In this document: one piece after another, positions 57,391-64,000 of the stretch | How the letters are laid out: the number at the start of each line of letters is the position of its first letter | How positions within the stretch are numbered: position 1 is the stretch's first letter | Assembly (NCBI RefSeq): GCF_021391395.1 | Contig: NZ_CP090059.1 | Location: 3,829,001-3,893,000 of the forward strand | From: Sphingomonas cannabina | GTDB taxonomy: Bacteria > Pseudomonadota > Alphaproteobacteria > Sphingomonadales > Sphingomonadaceae | Length of the DNA stretch: 64,000 bases | Direction of reading: 5' to 3' | The notes under the pieces: generated by a model | Seen by the model: only the letters and a program-made list of their open reading frames with translations | Database searches by the model: none | What the model was told of the DNA's origin: nothing | Translations under genes and position numbers: made by a program

Positions 57391-58257
57391 TTACCGCGCA
57401 ATCCGCCGCACCAGCGCGCTGGTGTCCTGGCGGCCGCCGCCCATGTGCTGCACCTCGGCATAGAACTGGTCGACCAGCGCCGCGACCGGCAGCAGCGCGC
57501 CGTTCACCCGCGCCTCCTCCAGTGCCAGCCCCAGGTCCTTGCGCATCCAGTCGATCGCGAAGCCGAAGTCGAACTTGTCCTCGCCCATCGTCTTCCAGCG
57601 ATTGACCATCTGCCAGCTCTGCGCCGCTCCGCCGGAGACCGCCTCGAACACCTTGTCGAGATCGAGCTCGGCCGCCTGGGCGAAGCGGAGCGCCTCGCTG
57701 AGGCCCGCCAGCACTCCGGCGATCGCGATCTGGTTGACCATCTTGGTGGTCTGTCCCGCACCCGGACCGCCGACATGGACGATGCGCGCAGCATAGGCGT
57801 CGATGATCGGCCGCGCCGCCGCCATCGCCTCGTCCGAGCCGCCGCACATGATCGAGAGCGCGCCGTTCTCCGCCCCCGCCTGGCCGCCCGACACTGGCGC
57901 GTCGACGACGAGCAGCCCTCGCGCGGCCCCCTCTTCGGCGAGCCGGCGGGCGATGATCGCCGAGACGGTGGTGTGATCGACGAACAGCGCGCCCGGCGCC
58001 ATCGCCGCGAAGGCGCCGTCGGGGCCGAGCGTCACCTCATCGAGGTCCGCGTCCCGCCCGACGCAGCTCACCACCACCTGCTTGCCCCTGGCGGCTTCCG
58101 CCGGCGTCGCGGCCAGGGTACCGCCATGCTCGGCGACCCAGGCTTCCGCCCTGGCGCGGGTGCGGTTGTAGACGGTGACATTGTGCCCGGCGGCGGCGAG
58201 GTGGCGGGCCATCGGAGCGCCCATCACGCCCAGCCCGAGATATGCGATGTCGGCCAT
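57391..58257 (-). CDS. 3-hydroxyisobutyrate dehydrogenase-family oxidoreductase
   Basis: A 288-residue beta-hydroxyacid dehydrogenase. The Rossmann start is YLGLGVMGAPMARHLAAAGH with NRT after strand 2 (favouring NADP). It also has DAPVSGGQAGAENGALSIMC, GPGAGQTTKMVNQIAIAGVL with the catalytic Lys, and KDLGLALEEA. Relatives act on 3-hydroxyisobutyrate, tartronate semialdehyde or succinic semialdehyde. The gene is divergent from ilvA with 54 bases between starts. Confidence 0.92.
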   Translation of the reverse strand: MADIAYLGLGVMGAPMARHLAAAGHNVTVYNRTRARAEAWVAEHGGTLAATPAEAARGKQVVVSCVGRDADLDEVTLGPDGAFAAMAPGALFVDHTTVSAIIARRLAEEGAARGLLVVDAPVSGGQAGAENGALSIMCGGSDEAMAAARPIIDAYAARIVHVGGPGAGQTTKMVNQIAIAGVLAGLSEALRFAQAAELDLDKVFEAVSGGAAQSWQMVNRWKTMGEDKFDFGFAIDWMRKDLGLALEEARVNGALLPVAALVDQFYAEVQHMGGGRQDTSALVRRIAR

Positions 58258-58311
58258 ATGGGCCGCATAAGCGGCATTCCCCCGCGGCGCCAGATGGTCT
58301 AGGCGGCTCCG

Positions 58312-59556
58312 ATGGCTACTCGTCCCGTCCGCAGCTCCGAACCGCTTCCCGTCACCATCGAGGATGTCCGGGCGGCTGCGATGCGGATTCGGGGCGCGGT
58401 GGTGCGCACGCCGACGCTGCACAGCAAGACACTGAGCGACCTCACGGGCGCGACCGTCTACCTCAAGTTCGAGAACCTCCAGTTCACCGCCGCCTACAAG
58501 GAGCGCGGTGCCCTCAACACGCTGCTCCAGCTCGATGCGGACGCGCGGGCGAAGGGCGTGATCGCCGCCTCGGCCGGCAATCATGCGCAGGGCCTCGCCT
58601 ATCACGGCGCCCGGCTCGGCGTGCCGGTGACGATCGTCATGCCCAAGCCGACACCGACGGTGAAGGTGATGCAGACGCAGAGCCACGGCGCGACGGTGAT
58701 CCTGGAGGGCGAGAGTTTCGACGACGCCTATGCCCATGCCCGCAAGCTGGAGGCGGAGCGCGGCTACACCTTCGTCCATCCCTTCGACGACCCGCGCATC
58801 ATCGCGGGGCAAGGAACCGTCGCGCTCGAGATGCTCGAGGACGCGCCCGAGATCGACACGCTGATCGTCCCGATCGGCGGCGGCGGGCTGATCTCCGGCA
58901 TGGCCGTGGCGGCCCGCGCGGCGCCTCGCGAGGTCCAGATGATCGGCGTCGAGGCCGAGCTCTACCCCTCGATGTACAACCGCCTACACGGCACCAGCAT
59001 GGCGTGCGGCGGCGACACGCTGGCCGAGGGCATCGCGGTCAAGGAGCCTGGGGTGATCACCTCGCAGTTCGTCGAGGCGCTGGTCGACGACGTGCTGCTC
59101 GTCAACGAGCGACGGCTGGAGGAGGCGCTGAGCCTGCTGCTCCAGATCGAGAAGACGGTGGTCGAGGGCGCCGGCGCCGCCGGCCTCGCCGCGCTGCTCG
59201 CGTTCGGCAGCCGCTTCCGCGGGCGCACGATCGGCATCGTGCTGTGCGGGGGCAACATCGACACGCGCCTGCTCGCCAACGTACTGCTGCGCGACCTCGC
59301 CCGCTCGGGGCGGCTCGCGCGCCTGCGCATCCGGCTGCAGGACCGGCCGGGCGCGCTCTATCATGTCGCACGCATCTTCGACCAGGAAGGCGTCAACATC
59401 ATCGAGGTCTATCACCAGCGCGTCTTCACCTCGCTGCCGGCCAAGGGGCTGATCACCGACATCGAATGCGAGACGCGCGACCGCACGCATCTCGACCGGC
59501 TGATCGCGGCGCTCCGGCAGGCGCATTACGAAGTGAGCCTGGTCGAGCTCGCCTGA
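58312..59556 (+). CDS. ilvA: Threonine ammonia-lyase with C-terminal ACT domain
   Basis: It deaminates threonine to 2-oxobutyrate, the first step of isoleucine synthesis or of threonine breakdown. The 414-residue PLP enzyme has Lys63 (TAAYKERGA), SAGNHAQGLAYHG, the phosphate loop IGGGGLISGM, and a single ACT-like domain (RLRIRLQDRPGALYHVARIF). The single, short regulatory domain distinguishes it from the two-ACT-like E. coli IlvA. Confidence 0.93.
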   Translation: MATRPVRSSEPLPVTIEDVRAAAMRIRGAVVRTPTLHSKTLSDLTGATVYLKFENLQFTAAYKERGALNTLLQLDADARAKGVIAASAGNHAQGLAYHGARLGVPVTIVMPKPTPTVKVMQTQSHGATVILEGESFDDAYAHARKLEAERGYTFVHPFDDPRIIAGQGTVALEMLEDAPEIDTLIVPIGGGGLISGMAVAARAAPREVQMIGVEAELYPSMYNRLHGTSMACGGDTLAEGIAVKEPGVITSQFVEALVDDVLLVNERRLEEALSLLLQIEKTVVEGAGAAGLAALLAFGSRFRGRTIGIVLCGGNIDTRLLANVLLRDLARSGRLARLRIRLQDRPGALYHVARIFDQEGVNIIEVYHQRVFTSLPAKGLITDIECETRDRTHLDRLIAALRQAHYEVSLVELA

Positions 59557-59567
59557 GAATTGCCTGC

Positions 59568-59648
59568 CGTCATCCCGGCGAAAGCCGGGATCTCCATCGG
59601 CAGGCGAACGGCTCATGGCACGAGATCCCGGCTTTCGTCGGGATGACG
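59568..59648. repeat. Inverted repeat, second copy of the spc-operon element
   Basis: Its arms (CGTCATCCCGGCGAAAGCC and complement) match the element at 23698-23778; the right arm has one change (TTTCGTCGGG). It lies just after ilvA. Confidence 0.82.
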
Positions 59649-59889
59649 GTCGGAAATATGAGTCGGACCGAATCATATCCGCGACGAAACGAGTCCCGCG
59701 ACACTTCCGCCCGAATCGCGATTCCGGCACATTATGGCGGGCGCGCCAGTTCCCCCGTTTCGCGCGCCCACCTTCCCTTCGGCGCCTTGTTAACCCTCTT
59801 TCGTGGTAAAGCGCCTTTTCATCACGATTCCTCCGTATCATAGTAGCTTCCGAACAACGCATCGGGCGTTGGGTCCGGGGTTTGGATCG
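59649..59889. other. Leader/promoter region of bpt
   Basis: About 240 bases with no supported gene. One CtrA-type half-site TTAACC is at 59790-59795. The bpt frame is open upstream to an ATG at 59803, but those 29 residues do not look like the family N-terminus. Confidence 0.35.
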
Positions 59890-60672
59890 GTGACTGCACC
59901 TTTTCGTTTTCCGCGTTTCTTCGTCACCGCGCCCTCGCCGTGCCCCTATCTGCCCGGGCGGCAGGAGCGGAAGGTCTTCACCGAGCTCAACGGCCAGCAC
60001 GCGAGTGAGCTCAACGACGCGCTCGGCCGGATCGGCTTCCGCCGCAGCCAGTCGGTCGCCTATCGCCCGAGCTGCGCCGGCTGCGCCGCCTGCGTCTCGG
60101 TCCGCGTCGTCACCGAGGGCTTCAAGCCCAACGCGACCCAGCGCAAGCTGCTGCGCCGGCACGAGGACCTGGAAGCCCACGCCTGCCGCCCCTGGGCGAC
60201 CGACGAGCAGTTCCAGCTGCTGCGGCGCTATCTCGCGACGCGCCATCCCGGCGGCGGCATGGCCCAGATGGACGAGGGCGATTATGCCGACATGGTCGAG
60301 CAGAGCCCCGTCAACAGCTACGTCGTCGAATATCGCGAACCCGCAACGGAGGGGAAACGCGGCCGGTTGATCGGCGCTTGCATCACCGACCGGCAGGCGG
60401 ACGGGCTGTCGATGATCTACAGCTTCTTCGACGCCGACGATCCGGAGCGCCCGAGCCTTGGCAACTACATCATCATGGATCACATCCTGCGCGCACGCGA
60501 CGCGGGACTCCCCTATGTCTATCTCGGCTATTGGGTGAAGGGGTCCGAGCGAATGGCGTACAAGACGCGCTACCGCCCGATCGAGGTTCTCGGCCCGAAC
60601 GGCTGGGCCGCGTTTGACCCCGACGCCGACCCGGTCCCGCCGCATGCGCCGCGGGTGCGCGAGCTGGTTTGA
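59890..60672 (+). CDS. bpt: Aspartate/glutamate leucyltransferase (bacterial N-end rule)
   Basis: Bpt adds leucine to N-terminal Asp or Glu, marking proteins for ClpS-ClpAP. The 260-residue ATE-fold enzyme has the N-terminal cysteine region (Cys18 in SPCPYLPGR; Cys62, Cys65 and Cys68 in [11 protein letters not shown]) and SQSVAYRPS. The C-terminal GNAT-like part has [20 protein letters not shown] and [20 protein letters not shown] 59890 gives the family start [20 protein letters not shown]. Confidence 0.93.
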   Translation: MTAPFRFPRFFVTAPSPCPYLPGRQERKVFTELNGQHASELNDALGRIGFRRSQSVAYRPSCAGCAACVSVRVVTEGFKPNATQRKLLRRHEDLEAHACRPWATDEQFQLLRRYLATRHPGGGMAQMDEGDYADMVEQSPVNSYVVEYREPATEGKRGRLIGACITDRQADGLSMIYSFFDADDPERPSLGNYIIMDHILRARDAGLPYVYLGYWVKGSERMAYKTRYRPIEVLGPNGWAAFDPDADPVPPHAPRVRELV

Positions 60673-60699
60673 GCGGCGAGGCCGAGAAAGAGAATCTTG

Positions 60700-60854
60700 T
60701 TCACGCGGAGGCGCGGAGGCGCGGAGATATACCGCCTGCTGCACCTTCAGCCGCGCCAGCGGCCTTTAGCCAGTCGATGAGGACAATGAGGTCTCGCTGA
60801 CGCGAGACGGCACCGCTGGCGAGACATCTCCGCGTCTCCGCGCCTCCGCGTGAA
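60700..60854. repeat. MITE-like element with 29-bp terminal inverted repeats
   Basis: TTCACGCGGAGGCGCGGAGG and the next nine bases (60700-60728) are complementary to 60826-60854 with one mismatch. The arms carry a GCGGAGGC tandem motif. The centre (97 bases) has no coding potential. It lies between the convergent bpt and redoxin genes. Confidence 0.75.
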
Positions 60855-60859
60855 CCAGA

Positions 60860-61465
60860 TCAGTCGGCGTACTTCACCGAACAGCCATAGGGCCGCGTCT
60901 CCGCCACCGACACCGGCTTGCCCGCCTTGAGCTCTCCCAGCGCCGCCAGCACATGGTTGCGCGCTCCGGCGATGTCGCCGACGTCGGAGGTCGGCTTGTC
61001 GTCGATACCGCCCTGGTAGACGAGCTTGCCCGAGCCATCGATGATATAGATGTGCGGCGTCGTCTTGGCGCCATAGCCCTTGCCGACCACGCCCTTGGGA
61101 TCGAGCAGATAGTCGGTCGGCGTCGCCTTCGTCTTCTTGACGAACGCCTGCGCCTCGGCGCCGGTCATGTAGCCCTGCTTGCCCGGCGCGCCCGAGTTGA
61201 TCGTCAGCCACACCACGCCATCGGCGCGCGCGGCGGCCTGGGTCTTCTGCATGTTGCCGCTGTTGTAGTGCTTCTGCACGAAGGGGCAGCCGGGGTTGTT
61301 CCACTCGAGCACCACGGTCTTGCCGCGGAACTGCGACAGCTCGACGTTGCGGCCGTTCATGTCGGTCAGGCGGAAATTGCCGGCCTGGGCGCCGACGGTC
61401 TGCTCGGCGCCGGCGGGCACTGCCAGCGCCATGGCAACGGCCAGGGTTGCGAAAGCCAGTCTCAT
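60860..61465 (-). CDS. Exported thioredoxin-fold (redoxin/AhpC-TSA) protein
   Basis: A 201-residue periplasmic protein (signal MRLAFATLAVAMALAVPAGA). The thioredoxin-like fold has VVLEWNNPGCPFVQKHYNSG, with Cys before Pro-Phe but without the second cysteine of CxxC, and TTPHIYIIDGSGKLVYQGGI with the cis-Pro. It resembles thioredoxin-family proteins next to DsbD-like reductases. A lone cysteine suggests peroxidase-like or mixed-disulfide chemistry. It follows dsbD by 14 bases on the same strand, so DsbD is the probable electron donor. Confidence 0.88.
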   Translation of the reverse strand: MRLAFATLAVAMALAVPAGAEQTVGAQAGNFRLTDMNGRNVELSQFRGKTVVLEWNNPGCPFVQKHYNSGNMQKTQAAARADGVVWLTINSGAPGKQGYMTGAEAQAFVKKTKATPTDYLLDPKGVVGKGYGAKTTPHIYIIDGSGKLVYQGGIDDKPTSDVGDIAGARNHVLAALGELKAGKPVSVAETRPYGCSVKYAD

Positions 61466-61479
61466 CCTGTCTCTCCCTA

Positions 61480-63495
61480 TCAGCCCCCCGCCCGCTCGAT
61501 CAGCATCGCCTGGGTCAGCACCTGCGGCAGCACCTCAGGCTGCGAGCCGCCGCGACCATACCATAGATAGAGCGGAACGCCTGCCCGATTATGCGCCTCG
61601 ATGAAGCGGCCGAGCGCCGGATCGCCGTCGGTCCAGTCGCCGACCAGCACCGCGACCTTGCCCTTCGCCAGCGCGTCGCGGACGGCGGCGGTCTCGATCA
61701 CCGCCTTCTCGTTGACCTTGCAGGTGAGGCACCAGTCGGCGGTGAAATAGGCGAACACCGGCCGCCCCTCCGCCCGTAGCTGGGCGAGGCGGGTCTCGGA
61801 GAAGGGTTCGGTGCCGGCTACCTCGGCTGCGGCCTGAGCCGGCGCACGCGTGATCATGGCGACACCGGTGAGCGCTGCGACCACGGCCACCGTGCCCGGC
61901 AACCACGCGAGCGCGCGGCCTTTCGCCTGTCTCAGCCCCGTCCACCACAGCCCCGCCGCCAGCAACGCCGCGGCGGCAAGGCCGATCGTCATGCCACTGA
62001 CGCCGGCCTCTTGCCCCAGCACCCAGGCGAGCGCGAGCGCGGTCAGGAACATCGGCACCGCGAGGATACGCCGCAGCGTCTCCATCCACGGCCCCGGCTT
62101 GGGCAGGCGCCGGCGGAGTGCCGGGATAAAGCCGATCGCCAGGAACGGCAGCGCGAGCCCGAGGCCGAGGCCAGCGAACACGGTGAGCGCGCCCCACCAT
62201 GGCAGCACTAGCGCGGCGGCCAACGCTGTGGCCATGAACGGGCCGGCGCACGGCGTCGCCACGAAAGCGGCGAGCGCGCCGGTGGCGAAAGCGCCGCCCT
62301 TGCCGCTCGCCGCAAGCCGATTGGCCATACCCGGCGCGCTCAGTTCGAACAGCCCGGCGAGGTTGAAGGCGATCGCCGTCACCAGCAGCAGCAGGACGAA
62401 GATCACGCGCGGGTCCTGGAGCTGGAACGCCCAGCCGACGGTCGCGCCGCCTGCCCTCAACGCCAGCAGGATCGCGCCGAGCGCCACGCACATCAGCACC
62501 ACCCCGGCGGTATAGGCGAGCGCCTCGCCCCGCGCGCCCTCGCCGCCCGAGCGGGCGAGGCTCAACGCCTTGAGGCTGAGGATCGGGAAGACGCAGGGCA
62601 TGACGTTGAGGATCAGCCCGCCAAGCACCGCCCCGGCGAAGGCCGCCAGCGCCGCGCCCCAGGCCATCGCCTGCTGCGGCGCCGCTACGGCACCCGGAGT
62701 TGCGCGAACCGAGAAGCCTTGTCCCTCGCCGGTCGCCAGCACGCCCTCGACCGCAGGGGGTCCGCCAGCCTTGGCCTTGGTCTCGACCACCAGCAGGTCG
62801 CCCTCGCGCGACACCTTCTGCGGGGCGGCATAGTCGATCGCGCCGTCGGTCAGCGGGAAGAAATAGACGTCCTTCGCTGGTGCACCGGCCGGGAAAGGCA
62901 CGCCGAGGCGGAAGGTGCCGCCGTCGATCGCGAAGCTTGCCGGGCTGCCCAGCGGCTTGGGCAGCGCCCGGCGCCAGCCGTCGAACTCAGCCCGGCGCTT
63001 GGGCGGGATCGCGCCGTCGCCGACGGTCAGCGCGGTCGCCAGCGTCGCGCTCTCGGGGACGCAGATCTCCTCGGTGCAGACGAGATAGTCGAGCTTGACC
63101 CCGATCGGCAGCCGCATGCCCGCCGCGAGGCCGGCGGGGAGCTTCAACGTCACGAACTGGGTGAACGGCCCCTCGTAGACATAGTTCATCAGGCCCGCGA
63201 TCAGCAGCCGGTGCGGCACCGGATATTGGATCGGCCCAACCGTCACGCCGGCGGGCAGCGTCCAGTGCGCCTCGGTCTCGACGCCGGCGTCCCCGGGGTT
63301 CTTCCAATAGCCATGCCAGCCCGCCTCCGGTCGCGAGACAAAGGCCAGCGTCACCTCGCCCCCCGCCGCCGGACGGTCGGTCTCCGCCACCAGATCGATC
63401 GCGATATGCCGCTGTCCCGGCGTCTGCGCGATCGCCGGAATGGCTAGCCAGGCAGCGAGCGTCATCAACACGAAAGAAACCAGCCGCATCAGCAT
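61480..63495 (-). CDS. dsbD: Thiol:disulfide interchange protein DsbD/ScsB type
   Basis: DsbD moves electrons from cytoplasmic thioredoxin to periplasmic proteins. The 671-residue protein has a signal peptide and an N-terminal DsbC/ScsB-like domain (about 25-260, VTLAFVSRPEAGWHGYWKNP). The transmembrane CcdA-like domain has two cysteine sites (NVMPCVFPIL and VATPCAGPFM). The C-terminal thioredoxin domain carries Cys589-Cys592 in FTADWCLTCK. This layout is the ScsB-like long form of alphaproteobacteria. ATG 63495 or 63489 begins it. It is divergent from the phosphatase gene. Confidence 0.94.
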   Translation of the reverse strand: MLMRLVSFVLMTLAAWLAIPAIAQTPGQRHIAIDLVAETDRPAAGGEVTLAFVSRPEAGWHGYWKNPGDAGVETEAHWTLPAGVTVGPIQYPVPHRLLIAGLMNYVYEGPFTQFVTLKLPAGLAAGMRLPIGVKLDYLVCTEEICVPESATLATALTVGDGAIPPKRRAEFDGWRRALPKPLGSPASFAIDGGTFRLGVPFPAGAPAKDVYFFPLTDGAIDYAAPQKVSREGDLLVVETKAKAGGPPAVEGVLATGEGQGFSVRATPGAVAAPQQAMAWGAALAAFAGAVLGGLILNVMPCVFPILSLKALSLARSGGEGARGEALAYTAGVVLMCVALGAILLALRAGGATVGWAFQLQDPRVIFVLLLLVTAIAFNLAGLFELSAPGMANRLAASGKGGAFATGALAAFVATPCAGPFMATALAAALVLPWWGALTVFAGLGLGLALPFLAIGFIPALRRRLPKPGPWMETLRRILAVPMFLTALALAWVLGQEAGVSGMTIGLAAAALLAAGLWWTGLRQAKGRALAWLPGTVAVVAALTGVAMITRAPAQAAAEVAGTEPFSETRLAQLRAEGRPVFAYFTADWCLTCKVNEKAVIETAAVRDALAKGKVAVLVGDWTDGDPALGRFIEAHNRAGVPLYLWYGRGGSQPEVLPQVLTQAMLIERAGG

Positions 63496-63567
63496 CCGCG
63501 TCCTTGCCGCCCCGCTCCCGCTCCCTCATAGCGCGTCCCGCGCCCTTTGCACTTCCGGAGACTGGAT

Positions 63568-64000
63568 TTGAAGCTCGCTCCCTTCGCCGCCCTGGCCGCG
63601 CTTCTCGCCACGCCGCTCGCCGCGCAGGAGGCGCCCCCGCCGCCGCCCGCTCCCAAGCTGATCGTGTTCATCTCGGTCGACCAGTTCTCCGCCGACCTGT
63701 TCGCCGAGTATCGCAACCACTGGACCGGCGGCTTCGCACGGCTGCTGCAGGGCGCGGTGTTCCCCTCCGGCTACCAGAGCCATGCCGCGACCGAGACCTG
63801 CCCCGGCCATTCGACGCTGCTGACCGGCGATCATCCGTCGCGCACCGGCATCATCGCCAATGACTGGGTCGATCTCAAGACGGCGCGCGAGGACAAGACC
63901 GTCTATTGCGCCGAGGACGAGAGCGTGCCGGGCAGCAATTCGAGCGCCTATACCGTCTCGGACAAGCACCTGCGGGTGCCGACGCTGGGCGAGCGGATGA
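63568..64000 (+). CDS. PafA/PhoK-like alkaline phosphatase, N-terminal part (runs off the window)
   Basis: The first 144 residues of an exported alkaline phosphatase superfamily enzyme; the gene continues past the right edge. TTG 63568 is used, with CCGGAG nine bases before. The signal peptide is KLAPFAALAALLATPLAAQ. The phosphatase core starts KLIVFISVDQFSADLFAEYR with metal ligand Asp38, followed by the predicted nucleophile Thr77 in ATETCPGHSTLLTG and GIIANDWVD. The threonine nucleophile and the IIAN context fit the PafA/PhoK group known from sphingomonads. Full assignment needs the missing metal ligands. Confidence 0.85.
   Translation, partial: MKLAPFAALAALLATPLAAQEAPPPPPAPKLIVFISVDQFSADLFAEYRNHWTGGFARLLQGAVFPSGYQSHAATETCPGHSTLLTGDHPSRTGIIANDWVDLKTAREDKTVYCAEDESVPGSNSSAYTVSDKHLRVPTLGERM

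Overview
The window is a GC-rich alphaproteobacterial chromosome segment, most likely Sphingomonas or a close sphingomonad. This rests on a canonical CtrA with its own TTAACC-rich promoter, the alphaproteobacterial str-S10-spc-alpha ribosomal layout, an RG-rich extension on S5, and abundant paired-hairpin intergenic repeats. It joins two kinds of DNA: the right end of an integrated mobile element (about 1-9740) and core chromosome (9741-64000).

The mobile region begins with the end of a trb conjugation cluster (TrbI, a DUF2274 protein, a convergent LysR regulator). A compact five-gene cargo operon follows (2332-7116): an excisionase-type HTH protein, an alpha/beta hydrolase, an EF-Ts paralogue fused to a DUF4180 domain, a second secreted hydrolase, and a DUF4386 membrane protein. 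The EF-Ts-DUF4180 fusion keeps the TDF residues that EF-Ts uses on EF-Tu and is the most unusual gene here. Then comes a scar zone: a decayed integrase C-terminus (7421-7573), the 3' half of a tRNA-Leu(CAA) (7672-7724), an AlpA-like regulator and an intact P4-type tyrosine integrase. The integrase lies directly beside the 3' end of guaA, with repeated AAGTACCGTCA motifs over its promoter.

The core part carries guaA and a secreted prolyl oligopeptidase, then a minus-strand ribosomal supercluster. In transcription order this is rpsL-rpsG-fusA-tuf, terminator, rpsJ to rplB, rpsS to rpsQ, rplN to secY-adk, then a block of about 4.5 kb (SRPBCC protein, small Lys/His/Thr peptide, two-component system, GST, small membrane protein), then rpsM-rpsK-rpoA-rplQ. 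Perfect inverted-repeat elements sit inside the spc part of the cluster.

From 37.9 kb on lie housekeeping and envelope genes: bactofilin; a pyruvate dehydrogenase E2/thioesterase/E3 group; a USP and an M28 peptidase; free-Met-sulfoxide reductase, ArfB and an RluA-type synthase; WrbA and pirin; ctrA; an acetamidase; two tandem double-PilZ proteins; an amidohydrolase and an RsiV-like lipoprotein; a 3-hydroxyisobutyrate dehydrogenase-type enzyme; ilvA; bpt; a redoxin and DsbD; and the start of a PafA/PhoK-like phosphatase running off the right edge. No rRNA, intact tRNA, CRISPR array or insertion sequence was seen.
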